Counted from the first letter of the stretch, positions 1-8,538 are shown. The stretch: DNA of 64,000 bases from Gordonia araii NBRC 100433 (GCF_000241265.1 NZ_BAEE01000036.1:124001-188000), one strand, 5' to 3'. Notes: generated from the letters alone by a model not told the origin. Program-made: numbers and translations.

Positions 1-287
1 TCCCACCGGGTGGTCGTCGCCGACGCGCGAGAGTGGTCGTTGCGGGCGTAGGCGAAGAAACCGACGACCGCGACGCCGAGGACGAGGAGCGCGGCCAGGA
101 CCACGCCGCCGACGACCAATGCGATCGTCGTGCCGTTGTTCGACGGTTTCGGCGGCCCGGGAGGCGGCGGGTAGCCCGGCCCGGGAGGCGGGTACTGAGG
201 CGGTGGCGGCTGATAGGAGTAGCCGGGCGGTGGAGGAGGGTAGCCCCGGCCGGCGGGCCCATTCGGGTCATTCGGCGGGTAGGTCAT
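1..287 (-). CDS. Proline-rich single-pass membrane protein (partial)
   Basis: The reading frame opens with ATG at 287 and stays open for 95 codons to the window edge, so the C-terminal part is missing. Residues 1-48 are rich in Pro, Gly and Tyr (repeated PPPG and GYPPP pieces). A hydrophobic segment follows at about residues 53-76 (ALVVGGVVLAALLVLGVAVV), then the start of an extracytoplasmic domain. Pro-rich cytoplasmic tails before one membrane helix are common in actinobacterial DUF4190-like or MmpS-like anchored proteins, but the informative domain lies outside the window. It is divergent from htpG with 122 bp between the starts. The coding call is firm; the function is unknown. Confidence 0.7.
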   Translation of the reverse strand, partial: MTYPPNDPNGPAGRGYPPPPPGYSYQPPPPQYPPPGPGYPPPPGPPKPSNNGTTIALVVGGVVLAALLVLGVAVVGFFAYARNDHSRASATTTRW

Positions 288-409
288 GGGTCTCAGCATA
301 GGCCGAGCGACCTCGCCGAGATCATTCGATGGACGCTAATACACTGTCGTCGTCACACCGTGATTTGTCCCGGCCGCCGGCCGGGCGGGAGAAAGGACGA
401 CTCGACATC

Positions 410-2368
410 ATGGCTCAGGCGGAGACGAGGGAGTTCCAGGCCGAGACGCGCCAGCTGCTCGACCTGATGGTGCACTCGGTCTACTCCAACAAGGACAGCT
501 TTTTGCGCGAGCTGATCTCGAACAGTTCCGACGCGCTCGACAAGCTGCGGCTGGAGTCGTTGCGCGACAAGGATCTCGACGTTGACACCGACGACTTGCG
601 CATCGTCTTGGAGCCGCATTCCGACGGCGACGTGCGGAGCCTGGTCGTCGCCGACAACGGCATCGGCATGTCCCGCGACGAGGTCGTCGACCTGATCGGG
701 ACCCTCGCGCGGTCGGGAACCGGGGAACTGCGCCGGAAGCTGGCCGAGGCGAAGGACGCCGCCGCCTCCGACGCGCTGATCGGGCAGTTCGGCATCGGCT
801 TCTACTCGACGTTCATGGTGGCCGACAAGGTCACGCTGGTCACTCGCAAGGCGGGGGAGACCACCGGTACGAAGTGGGAGTCCGGCGGCGACGGCACCTA
901 CACCCTGGAGACGGTCGACGACGCGTCGCAGGGCACGAGCGTGACCCTGGCGCTGAAGCCGGTCGACGCCGAGGACCATCTGCACGACTACGCGGACCCG
1001 GCGGAGCTGCGCGCGCTGGTGAAGCGCTACTCGGACTTCATCAGCTGGCCGATCAAGATGGAGGTCACGGTTCCCGCACCGCCCGCGGAGGAGGGCGGTG
1101 AGCCGGGCGAGTCGACGACGCAGTGGCAGACCCTCAATTCCGGCAAGGCCCTGTGGGCACGTCCCCGCGACGAGGTCTCGGATGAGGAGTACGCGGAGTT
1201 CTACCGCCACGTCAGCCACGCCTGGGACTCTCCGCTGGAGGTCGTTTCGGTGAAGGCCGAGGGCACCTTCGAGTACGAGGCGCTGCTGTTCCTGCCGAGC
1301 CAGGCGCCGTTCGATCTGTTCGCGCCCGTGCGCCACGGCGGCATCCACCTGTACGTCAAGCGCGTATTCATCATGGACGACGCCGACCTGCTGCCCGAGT
1401 ACCTGCGCTTCGTCGCCGGTGTCGTCGACGCGGCCGATCTGTCGCTGAACGTCTCGCGCGAGATCCTGCAACAGGACCGCCAGATTCGCGCCATCCGCCG
1501 CCGGCTCACCAAGAAGGTGATCGCGACCGTGAACGATCTGCGTTCGTCGCGGCCCGACGACTACCGCGCGTTCTGGGGCAACTTCGGCCGCGTCTTCAAG
1601 GAGGGGCTGGTCAACGACCCCGACAACCAGGACGCGATCCTCAAGGCCAGCGTCTTCACCTCGACCGACGCGTCCGCCGACGGGACCGAGGGCCTGACGT
1701 CGCTCGCCGAATACGTGGGGCGGATGAAGGCCGGCCAGGACGCGATCTACTACATGACGGGCGAATCGCAGCAGCAGATCCGCAACTCGCCCCACATGGA
1801 GGCATTCGCGGCCAAGGGGATCGAGGTGCTCACCCTCGACGACCCGGTCGACGAGATGTGGGTGACCACAGTCGCCGAGTTCGACGGCCATCCGTTCGTC
1901 TCGATCGCCAAGGGCAGCGTCGATCTTGACGCCGCCGACGGCGAGGACGAGAAGGATGCGGAGAAGGAGCGCGAGAAGCAGAGCGAGGAGTTCGCCGATT
2001 TGCTCACCTGGCTCGGCGCGACGCTGGCCGACGACATCACCGAAGCGCGCATCTCGAGCCGGCTGACCGACTCGGCGGCCTGCCTGGTCGGCGAAGCGCA
2101 CTCGATGTCGCCACAGCTGGAGAAGCTGTACCGCGCGTCGGGCCAGCCGGTGCCGCACGTCAAGCGGGCGCTGGAACTCAACCCGAAGCACCCGTTGGTG
2201 GCCGGTCTGCGCAAGGCGTTCGGCGACGAAGGCGCCCGGGACGGATTGAGGCCGACGGCGCAGCTGCTCTACGGCCTGGCGCTGCTCGCCGAAGGGGGCG
2301 AGCTGCCGGATCCGGCCGCGTTCGCCAAGACGCTCGCCGACCAGTTGGCCGCACAACTCGACGGCTGA
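410..2368 (+). CDS. htpG: Molecular chaperone HtpG (Hsp90 family)
   Basis: ATP-dependent dimeric cytosolic chaperone of 652 residues, normal for bacterial HtpG. The GHKL ATPase domain comes first, with FLRELISNSSDALDKLR (N-box), DNGIGM and GQFGIGFYS. The middle domain carries LNVSREILQQ, including the arginine region that contacts ATP, and the C-terminal dimerisation part follows. An acidic/basic linker lies near residues 520-530. An upstream in-frame ATG at 329 exists, but ATG 410 gives the family start MAQAETREFQAE and has GAAAGGA upstream. A TACACT -10-like hexamer lies at 340-345. I see no CIRCE or HAIR heat-shock operator. It is monocistronic and convergent with the following kinase-like gene. 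Confidence 0.95.
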   Translation: MAQAETREFQAETRQLLDLMVHSVYSNKDSFLRELISNSSDALDKLRLESLRDKDLDVDTDDLRIVLEPHSDGDVRSLVVADNGIGMSRDEVVDLIGTLARSGTGELRRKLAEAKDAAASDALIGQFGIGFYSTFMVADKVTLVTRKAGETTGTKWESGGDGTYTLETVDDASQGTSVTLALKPVDAEDHLHDYADPAELRALVKRYSDFISWPIKMEVTVPAPPAEEGGEPGESTTQWQTLNSGKALWARPRDEVSDEEYAEFYRHVSHAWDSPLEVVSVKAEGTFEYEALLFLPSQAPFDLFAPVRHGGIHLYVKRVFIMDDADLLPEYLRFVAGVVDAADLSLNVSREILQQDRQIRAIRRRLTKKVIATVNDLRSSRPDDYRAFWGNFGRVFKEGLVNDPDNQDAILKASVFTSTDASADGTEGLTSLAEYVGRMKAGQDAIYYMTGESQQQIRNSPHMEAFAAKGIEVLTLDDPVDEMWVTTVAEFDGHPFVSIAKGSVDLDAADGEDEKDAEKEREKQSEEFADLLTWLGATLADDITEARISSRLTDSAACLVGEAHSMSPQLEKLYRASGQPVPHVKRALELNPKHPLVAGLRKAFGDEGARDGLRPTAQLLYGLALLAEGGELPDPAAFAKTLADQLAAQLDG

Positions 2369-2377
2369 GGTCGAGGG

Positions 2378-2409
2378 CCCGGCGTCGTCTCGAATCGAGC
2401 GGCGCCGGG
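2378..2409. terminator. Hairpin between convergent genes
   Basis: CCCGGCG (2378-2384) pairs with CGCCGGG (2403-2409), and CTCGA/TCGAG inside the loop can extend the structure. It lies in the 56-bp space between the stop codons of htpG and the BadF-type ATPase, so it may terminate from both sides. There is no U-tract, as is usual in high-GC actinobacteria. Confidence 0.5.
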
Positions 2410-2424
2410 AGGCGAGGCCGCGCC

Positions 2425-3378
2425 TCAGGCGCCGGCGAACGCGACGAGGCGGCCGACCGGGTGACCGCCGGGCAGATCGAGGAGCAGTGACGCCCCGTCC
2501 AGCGGGATGCCGTAGGGGTCGGCGGTGCTGATTCCGGGGTGGGCTTCGGCGACGAGTTCCCGGAAGCGCGACTGCAGCCGGGGGTTGGTGGTGATCACTT
2601 TGCCCATCCAGCTGACCCGCCACGCGTCGCCCGCCTGCCATCCGGCGCCGCGCAGCGCGGCACCGACGGAAGTGGCCAGTTCGGCGGCCGCCGCGTCGAT
2701 GACGTTGCGGGCGACCTCGTCGCCGGCGTCGGCGGCCGATGCGACCACCTTGGCGAAGCCGGCAGTCCGCCGCACTCGCAGCGGATCGCCCTGCACGATC
2801 ATGTAGATCTCCGCCAGCGGTCCGAACTCCGCTTCGGCCAGCCCGGTCAGCGACGTCGCCGGGCCGCGCCCGTCGAAGGCCCGCAACGCTGCTTCGACAC
2901 CGGCGCGGCCGATCCAGTAGCCGCTGCCCGCGTCGCCGAACATGCCCCAGCCGTCGACCTTTGCGGTGTCGGCTCCGACACCGAGCGTCACGACACCGGT
3001 GCCCGCGGCCACGACGGCGCCCGGTTCGAGGCGGTTGGCGGCCAGGAACGACGTAACCGAGTCGTGGGCGAGGCCTACCCGGTTGACGCCGAGTACCGCG
3101 CAGGCGACGAGAAGCTCGTCGGGCCGCGTCGCCGCGGGCGTCAGGCCGGACACGCCGGCGGCGAGTTCGGCACCGGGCAGGCTCCGGCCGTTGAGGGCGT
3201 GCTCGGCGATCTCGGCGACCTGCGGCACCACCGGATGATCGGTGCGGACACCGGCGAGCTCGACGGTGGTGTCGGGCCCGCCGCTGCCCGGATCGGTGAT
3301 GCGGACACGCGCACCGGTCTGGCCGCAGTCGATCGCGATGCGTGGACGGTTCGGTCGGTTCGGCGTCGTGTCGGACAT
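2425..3378 (-). CDS. BadF/BadG/BcrA/BcrD-type ATPase (N-acetylglucosamine kinase-like)
   Basis: 317-residue ASKHA-fold protein. The phosphate-1 motif is AIDCGQTGARVRI near residues 15-27. An adenosine/phosphate-2 region with VVAAGTGVVTLGVG and GDAGSGYWIGR follows in the middle, the usual BadF-type kinase pattern. Proteins of this size without cysteine clusters are usually sugar or N-acetylglucosamine kinases rather than benzoyl-CoA reductase subunits. The gene begins 12 bp after the crotonase stop and is probably cotranscribed with it. The substrate cannot be fixed from sequence; an amino-sugar kinase is the best guess. Confidence 0.8.
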   Translation of the reverse strand: MSDTTPNRPNRPRIAIDCGQTGARVRITDPGSGGPDTTVELAGVRTDHPVVPQVAEIAEHALNGRSLPGAELAAGVSGLTPAATRPDELLVACAVLGVNRVGLAHDSVTSFLAANRLEPGAVVAAGTGVVTLGVGADTAKVDGWGMFGDAGSGYWIGRAGVEAALRAFDGRGPATSLTGLAEAEFGPLAEIYMIVQGDPLRVRRTAGFAKVVASAADAGDEVARNVIDAAAAELATSVGAALRGAGWQAGDAWRVSWMGKVITTNPRLQSRFRELVAEAHPGISTADPYGIPLDGASLLLDLPGGHPVGRLVAFAGA

Positions 3379-3390
3379 CGGTGCGGATCC

Positions 3391-4221
3391 CTACTTGCCC
3401 TGGAACTTCGGCGGACGCTTCTCGAAGACCGCGGAGATGGCCTCGGTGAGATCCTCGCTGGGCAGGAAGGCGGCGTTCCAGGCTGCGACGTAGCGCAGGG
3501 AGTCCTCGACCTGGGCGCGGCGGCTGTGGTCGAGCACCGTCTTGGTTCCCTGCACGACCAGCGGGGGGAGGTCGGCGATCTCGCGCGCCGCGGCGCGGGC
3601 GCCGGCGAGCACGGCCTCGGCGTCGTCGAAGACCTCGTTGACCAAGCCGATGCGCTCGGCACGAGTGGCGTCGATGTCCTTGCCGGTGAAGGCGAGTTCG
3701 CGGAGATGACCGTCGCCGACGATCGAACCCAGCCGGGCGAGCGAACCCATGTCGGCGACGATCGCGACGCGCACCTCGCGTACCGAGAACTTCGCGTCGG
3801 CGCTGGCGTACCGCACGTCGGCCGCCGTGATCAGGTCGACGCCGCCACCGATGCACCAGCCGGCGACCGCCGCGATGACCGGCTTGCGGCAGTCGGCCAC
3901 CGCGTTGATCCCGGCCTGCATGCGTTTGATCGTGTCGTGGAAGTCGGTGCGGGGGCCGGCCTTCGCGTCCTCAGCCAGGACCTTGCCGAAGTCGCCGGCC
4001 ATCGCGGGGAGGTCGAGGCCGAACGAGAAGTGCTTGCCCGACCCGGTGAGGACGACCGCGCGCACTTCTTTGTCGGTGTCGAGTGCGCCGAAGAGGGGGA
4101 CGAGTTCGCTCCAGAAGTCCGGCCCCATCGCGTTGCCCTTGCCCGGACCGATGAGGGTGACCTCCGCGATCCCGTCGGCGACGTCGACCTCGAACGCTTT
4201 CCATTCCTGCACATAGCTCAT
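3391..4221 (-). CDS. Crotonase family, dienoyl-CoA isomerase-like
   Basis: 276 residues from ATG 4221, which gives MSYVQEWKAFEVDV; longer frames run into the divergent gene. The oxyanion-hole strand HFSFGLDLPAM and the segment CIGGGVDLITAADVRYAS are clear. The acidic residues sit where Delta3,5-Delta2,4-dienoyl-CoA isomerase (ECH1) has them: Asp in GGGVDL, Glu in VREVRV and Asp in VADMG. Ordinary enoyl-CoA hydratase has two Glu instead. It would shift double bonds during beta-oxidation of unsaturated acyl or steroid side chains. The start lies 146 bp from the divergent thioesterase start, with a KstR-like operator between them. Confidence 0.85.
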   Translation of the reverse strand: MSYVQEWKAFEVDVADGIAEVTLIGPGKGNAMGPDFWSELVPLFGALDTDKEVRAVVLTGSGKHFSFGLDLPAMAGDFGKVLAEDAKAGPRTDFHDTIKRMQAGINAVADCRKPVIAAVAGWCIGGGVDLITAADVRYASADAKFSVREVRVAIVADMGSLARLGSIVGDGHLRELAFTGKDIDATRAERIGLVNEVFDDAEAVLAGARAAAREIADLPPLVVQGTKTVLDHSRRAQVEDSLRYVAAWNAAFLPSEDLTEAISAVFEKRPPKFQGK

Positions 4222-4314
4222 GGCTGACAACCTACCCGTGGCCGTGCCGGCGGATGTGCAGACGAGGCCCATCGCGATTCTCGGAGTCGGATCGACCGGC
4301 GGCGGTGTCACGGT

Positions 4315-4328
4315 TGTAACGTGTTCTA
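4315..4328. promoter_or_regulatory. KstR-type operator
   Basis: TGTAACGTGTTCTA fits TNNAACNNGTTNNA, the consensus of the TetR-family steroid-catabolism repressor KstR. It lies in the 145-bp divergent space, 39 bp before the thioesterase start and 94 bp before the crotonase start, so it could control both directions. A second match is found at 38613-38626. Confidence 0.6.
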
Positions 4329-4366
4329 GAAGTGAACGGGCCGGGTGGCCGGGAGAGCGAGGCACG

Positions 4367-5023
4367 ATGTCGGTGTTCGACGGGCATGAGGCCGACGGGA
4401 AGTCGGCGGAGGAGATCGAGGCGGACGCGGCGCTGTTCGGGCCGTTGGCGTCGTCGGTCCGGTCGTTGATCGACGCGACCGTGCTCACCGATTCCGAGCC
4501 GGCCGACATCGAACGGGCGCAGGCGCTGATCACCGAGGCGACCGCCTTGCTGAACCGTAGGCGGATGCCCGGTCCGTTCGGCGTGAAATGGAATGCCGAC
4601 GGATCGCGCCGGTCGTGGGGCAACGCCGTGGTCGGATTGCGCAATCCCATCGCACCGCCGCTGAAGGTGCATCACCACGACGGTCTCGCGTGGGCGGAAG
4701 CGGAGATCGGCGCGCCCTACGAGGGACCGCCCGGGCTCGTGCACGGCGGGGTGGTCGCGCTGTTGCTCGATCAGGTTCTGGGTGCGGCCGCCGACCACGC
4801 GGGTGTTCCCGGTATGACCGGGACGCTGACGATCCGGTATCGCAAGGGCACTCGCCTCGGACCGCTGCGCGTCGAGGGGCGCGTCGACCGCGTGGAGGGC
4901 GTCAAGACCTTCGCCGTCGGGCAGGTGCTCACCGGCGACGGGATGTGCGCCGAGGCGGAGGGGGTGTTCGTGCTGCCGAAAGAGGTGCGCGAACTCGCCG
5001 AGAAGCTGGGGCAGCAGCGGTGA
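4367..5023 (+). CDS. PaaI-family hotdog thioesterase
   Basis: 218-residue hotdog-fold acyl-CoA thioesterase. The C-terminal half carries the family signature PPGLVHGGVVALLLDQVLGAA, in which His-Gly-Gly and Asp shape the active site, followed by TLTIRYRKGTRLGPL. The N-terminal 100 residues hold a helical region seen in actinobacterial members. ATG 4367 was chosen over the in-frame ATG at 4220 because the latter overlaps the divergent crotonase start and would place the KstR-like operator inside the gene. The stop overlaps the GTG of the next gene (GTGA), so the two are translationally coupled. Likely substrate: a medium or aromatic/steroid-derived acyl-CoA (inference). Confidence 0.85.
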   Translation: MSVFDGHEADGKSAEEIEADAALFGPLASSVRSLIDATVLTDSEPADIERAQALITEATALLNRRRMPGPFGVKWNADGSRRSWGNAVVGLRNPIAPPLKVHHHDGLAWAEAEIGAPYEGPPGLVHGGVVALLLDQVLGAAADHAGVPGMTGTLTIRYRKGTRLGPLRVEGRVDRVEGVKTFAVGQVLTGDGMCAEAEGVFVLPKEVRELAEKLGQQR

Positions 5024-5793
5024 GCGGCTGGACGGCCCACCAGGCGGCGGTCACGCTCGCCGCGCCGGATCACGGGGCCGCGGTGGCGGCGTACTCGCGT
5101 CTGTTCGGACCGGGTTCGGCCATGGCGCCCGCGGAACATCAATGGCAGGTCGGTTCGACGCGGCTGGTGGTCCGGGCTTCCGCGGTCGACGGCGAGGATC
5201 GCCCGCGGATCCTGATCCCGGTGCGAGACCTCGTCGACCCGGCGACCCCCGATGTCTACACGACCGTCGTCACCCTGCTGGAGCGCCGATCATGCGTGCT
5301 GCGCCCGGACGCGCAGATCGGCGACGCCCGTACCGGCGTGGTCGAAGGGCTGCCGGTAGGGGTCGTCGACGCGGCAGCGCTGCCACGGCTGCCATCGGGG
5401 GACGCGACGGAGATCGGCGCGCTCGACCACGTCGTGGTGAACAGCCCGTCCCGCGATGCCGCACTGGCCTTGTTCGGAGCCGTACTGGGCTTCGACTTCC
5501 GGCTGGAGCAGCGGATGTCGCTACCGAACCTGGGCGACGTGCACCAGCTCTTCCTGCGCGGCGCCGGCACCATCGTCGAGGTGCTGGTGAACGAGGCGGG
5601 CGATCCGGCGATCTCGCTGTGGGGCCTGGCGTGGACCAGTGCCGACATCGACGCGTCGCACGCCCGTCTCGCCGGCGCCGGCACCGATCTCAGCCCGATC
5701 CGCAACGGCCACAAGCGCGGCACGCGCGTCTTCACCGTCCGCGACGATGCGCTGATCCTCCCGACCATCGTCATCGGACACGACGAGACCTGA
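5020..5793 (+). CDS. VOC-superfamily (glyoxalase-like) protein
   Basis: 257 residues from GTG 5020, overlapping the thioesterase stop by 4 nt. It has two vicinal-oxygen-chelate modules: a degenerate N-terminal one and a clear C-terminal one beginning ALDHVVVNSPSRDAALALF, followed by GFDFRLEQ and FLRGAGTIVEVLVNE. His and Glu residues that could bind a metal are present in the second module. The organisation resembles extradiol-dioxygenase-like or glyoxalase-like proteins, but the substrate is unknown. Cotranscription with the thioesterase suggests work on the same acyl or ring-derived intermediate. Confidence 0.75.
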   Translation: MSGWTAHQAAVTLAAPDHGAAVAAYSRLFGPGSAMAPAEHQWQVGSTRLVVRASAVDGEDRPRILIPVRDLVDPATPDVYTTVVTLLERRSCVLRPDAQIGDARTGVVEGLPVGVVDAAALPRLPSGDATEIGALDHVVVNSPSRDAALALFGAVLGFDFRLEQRMSLPNLGDVHQLFLRGAGTIVEVLVNEAGDPAISLWGLAWTSADIDASHARLAGAGTDLSPIRNGHKRGTRVFTVRDDALILPTIVIGHDET

Positions 5794-5802
5794 TGGCTCG
5801 CG

Positions 5803-6230
5803 GTTGATCTCGATGCACCCGAGTCGCTGCGCTCCTCGGGCACTCGATCACCCAAGGGAGGTTGCCCTGGGTGGTCGAGTGCCGGCGAGCCGCAAGGCGA
5901 GCCGGCGTATCGAGACCGACGATTGCCTGCGGAGCTGACCGGGGTGATCTCGATACACCCGAGTCGCTTCGCTCCTCGGGCACCGGTGGGTTGAGTGGCC
6001 GCGACGGAGGAGCGGTCGTATCGAAACCTCGATCACCCATATGGTGGTCGAGTGCTGGCGAGCCGCAAGGCGAGCCGGCGTATCGAGACCCGGTGGGTTG
6101 AGTGGCCGCGACGGAGGAGCGGTCGTATCGAAACCTCGATCACCCAAATGGTGGTCGAGTGGCCGCGACGGAGGAGCGGCTGTATCGAGACCCGGTGGGT
6201 CGAGTGCCGGCGTATCGAGACCTCGCGAGC
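5803..6230. repeat. Cluster of hairpin repeats, family A (cluster 1)
   Basis: The 456-bp gap between convergent genes is filled with about six to seven short elements in both orientations. Each runs from GGTGGTCGAGT (or TTGAGT) to GTATCGAGACC, with a self-complementary core between. Cores seen are GCCGGC...GCCGGC (5882-5907 and 6054-6079), CCCGAG...CTCGGG (about 5819-5841 and 5958-5980) and GGCCGC...GCGGTC (about 5996-6016 and 6100-6120). The cluster starts 10 bp after the VOC stop and ends 20 bp before the LLM stop. Open frames across it are artefacts. Confidence 0.85.
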
Positions 6231-6249
6231 CGGTGTCGCCAGCCGCGGT

Positions 6250-7143
6250 TCAGGTGAGGTCCCGCACGACCTCGGCGACTCGCCGCACCTGATCGATGTC
6301 ACTGCTGGTGGGGATCAGATGGACCTCGTCGGTGCCGATGGCGGCGAAGCTGCGCAACACCTCGGCGAGCTCGTCCTCGTTGCCCGACCATCCGGTGGTC
6401 TGCGCCATCGCGTCGACGTACTCGGCGGGAATCCAGTTCATATAGCGGAGCAGGTGCGTGCGCACCTGCTCGCGGGCCTGTTCGGCCGGGCCCAGCGCGA
6501 ACCAGAACGACGTCGCCAGGTGCGGGCCCGGCTTGCTGAGCTGTGCCCAGGACGACCGGGCGACGTCGAAGAGTTCGTTCTGCTTGGCGGCGTCGAGGTC
6601 GAGCGTCGTGCCGGCCAGTCCGTCGGCCCAGCCGGCGGCGTTGCGCACGGTCTTGGGGCCCATGGTGCCCACCAGCAACCGGGGACCGCCGCATTGTGCC
6701 GGGGGCGGTCCGACGGGCAGCACGGCGTCGCCGACCTTCTCGCCGGCCCAGACCCGGCGCATGATCTCGACGCGTTCGGCCATACCGCGGATGGTCTGGG
6801 TCGTCGGATCCGCCCCGACGGCACGGTAGTCCTCATGCCGGCCACCGACACCGAACCCGACCGTCAGCCGTCCTTCGGCGAGCAGGTCGCCGGTCGCCAA
6901 CGCCTTGGCGCACATCACCGGATCGTGCAGCTGCGGCACGACCACCGTCGTGACCAACCGCACGCGGTCGGTCCACGCGGACGCGGCGCCCAGCAGGGTC
7001 AGACTGTCGGGGTTGTCGAAGGCGATGCGCTCACCCCAGCACAGCGAGGAGAACGGGCCTTCGTCGACAGTCTTCGCCCAGGTTCGAAGCGTCGCGGCAT
7101 CCAGCTCCGGTTCCATCACCGGCAATGTCATTCCCACCTGCAT
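6250..7143 (-). CDS. LLM-class F420-dependent oxidoreductase
   Basis: 297 residues from ATG 7143 (MQVGMTLPVMEP); a second ATG four codons on is also possible. Luciferase-like TIM barrel: SSLCWGERIAFDNPDSLTLL, then VRLVTTVVVPQLHDPVMCAKALATGDLLAEGRLTVGFGVGGR, the usual barrel strand that holds the deazaflavin/flavin. In mycobacteria and Gordonia most enzymes of this length use F420. The substrate is unknown. It is divergent from the histidine kinase gene (99 bp between starts) and its 3' end faces repeat cluster 1. Confidence 0.85.
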   Translation of the reverse strand: MQVGMTLPVMEPELDAATLRTWAKTVDEGPFSSLCWGERIAFDNPDSLTLLGAASAWTDRVRLVTTVVVPQLHDPVMCAKALATGDLLAEGRLTVGFGVGGRHEDYRAVGADPTTQTIRGMAERVEIMRRVWAGEKVGDAVLPVGPPPAQCGGPRLLVGTMGPKTVRNAAGWADGLAGTTLDLDAAKQNELFDVARSSWAQLSKPGPHLATSFWFALGPAEQAREQVRTHLLRYMNWIPAEYVDAMAQTTGWSGNEDELAEVLRSFAAIGTDEVHLIPTSSDIDQVRRVAEVVRDLT

Positions 7144-7242
7144 CTCTGTGATTCTGGCACGGACGGCGGTGGGGGTTAACCCCCACCGGGTTGTCCGGAT
7201 AACGCCGTGTCTCCCGCCGGGCCCGGCGCCTAGGTTTGAGCT

Positions 7243-8538
7243 ATGGCTGTTGCAACCGACGTACTTCCCGCACCGCAGCGCGAGCGCACCAACAGGTGGC
7301 AGATCGGCGTGGTGCCCACCGCATCGATGCTGACCACCGCCGCGATCGCCACGGTGTGGTTCTGGATTCCGCTGGGCATCTTGATCATCGCCGTGTCGTC
7401 GATACCGTCGGTGGTCGGTTTCCTGCTCGCCGGCATCGTGTTCATCTACCTGATGCGCGGCGTCGAGTGGGTGGAGCGACTCCGCAGCGAAGCGGTGTTC
7501 GGCATGGGCATCGGTGTTCCGCCGCGCCGGATGTCGCAATACTCCGGGTTCCAGGGGTGGGCGCACCAACTGTGGCTGGACGTCAGCAGCGCCCGGTTCT
7601 GGAAGGGGGTCGCCCACCACTACCTGCGGATGACCTACGACATGGTGGTCGCCGGCATCGCGCTCGCCTTACTGGCCTTCGCGTTCCTCGGTCCGGCCGC
7701 CGCCACGGCCATCCAGCGCAGCGACGCCGATGCGGGACTGAGTTTCATCCCGCCGCCGCTGGCATGGCTGGTCGCGATCGTGTCGGTCGCCGCCGCGGTG
7801 GCACTCCTGGTCTACGCGCCGGCGCTCGACGCGACGATCGACCGCTGGCTGCTGTCTCCGTCGCCGACGGCGGCGCTGCAACACCAGGTCCATGCTTTGG
7901 CCGACGCCCGGCAGGGGGCGGTGTCTTCCGCCCAGACCGAGCGGCACCGGATCGAGCGCGACCTGCACGATAGCGTGCAGCCACGGCTGGTGTCGCTGGC
8001 GATGACGATCGGGCTGGCGCAGACCAAGCTGGACTCCGATCCGGCTGCCGCCAAGGCGCTGATCGACGAGGCGCACGACGATGCCAAGAGCGCACTGGTC
8101 GAGCTACGCAACGTGGTACGCGGGATAGCGCCGACCATCTTGGCCGACCGCGGGCTGGACGCGGCGTTGTCGTCGGTCGCCCAACGCGCCGAGACCTCGG
8201 GCGTGCCAACGGTGTTGAACGTCGATCTGCCTCGCCGACTGCCCGACGAGATCGAATCGGTGGCCTACTTCGTGGTCGCCGAGGCACTGACCAACGTGGC
8301 CAAACATGCCGAGGCGACTCAGGCGGTGGTCACCGTCCGGCTCGACGAGGGCGCCGACCTGCTGCACGTCTCGGTGTTCGACGACGGCAAGGGCGGCGCG
8401 GCGATCGACACCGGTGAGAACGCGACCGGGTTGCGGGGTCTCGCCGAACGGGTGCGCGCCGCCGGCGGGTCGTTCGACGTGACCAGTCCGGTCACCGGTT
8501 CCACCATCGTCACGGCGGTGCTGCCATGCGCATCGTGA
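7243..8538 (+). CDS. Sensor histidine kinase (NarL/DesK type)
   Basis: 431-residue membrane kinase. A cytoplasmic N-terminus precedes two hydrophobic pairs (about residues 25-75 and 125-195) with no large extracellular sensor domain. The HisKA_3 box ERHRIERDLHDSVQ follows, with the phosphorylated His at residue 242, then the HATPase_c domain with EALTNVAKHAEA (N-box) and DDGKGG/GLRGLAERV (G-boxes). It probably senses a membrane or envelope state, like LiaS/DesK proteins. The response regulator gene overlaps its end by 13 nt. An upstream palindrome GGGGGTTAACCCCC lies near 7171-7184. Confidence 0.92.
   Translation: MAVATDVLPAPQRERTNRWQIGVVPTASMLTTAAIATVWFWIPLGILIIAVSSIPSVVGFLLAGIVFIYLMRGVEWVERLRSEAVFGMGIGVPPRRMSQYSGFQGWAHQLWLDVSSARFWKGVAHHYLRMTYDMVVAGIALALLAFAFLGPAAATAIQRSDADAGLSFIPPPLAWLVAIVSVAAAVALLVYAPALDATIDRWLLSPSPTAALQHQVHALADARQGAVSSAQTERHRIERDLHDSVQPRLVSLAMTIGLAQTKLDSDPAAAKALIDEAHDDAKSALVELRNVVRGIAPTILADRGLDAALSSVAQRAETSGVPTVLNVDLPRRLPDEIESVAYFVVAEALTNVAKHAEATQAVVTVRLDEGADLLHVSVFDDGKGGAAIDTGENATGLRGLAERVRAAGGSFDVTSPVTGSTIVTAVLPCAS

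Noticed and set aside
353-3856. Very long minus-strand open frame of 1167 codons antisense to htpG and the next genes
   Set aside because: Arg/Pro/Gly/Ala-rich shadow frame caused by high GC; htpG and the BadF-type gene explain the same bases with real domains.
2539-4227. 562-codon plus-strand frame across the BadF-type and crotonase genes
   Set aside because: Antisense shadow with biased composition and no recognisable motif.
5803-6230. Insertion-sequence remnant as origin of the repeat cluster
   Set aside because: No transposase fragment, terminal repeat pair or target duplication could be found.
5771-6302. Several short frames in repeat cluster 1, and similar ones at 51795-52349 and 56270-56897
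   Set aside because: They translate the repeat elements; the same peptide words recur in each cluster and in all frames.
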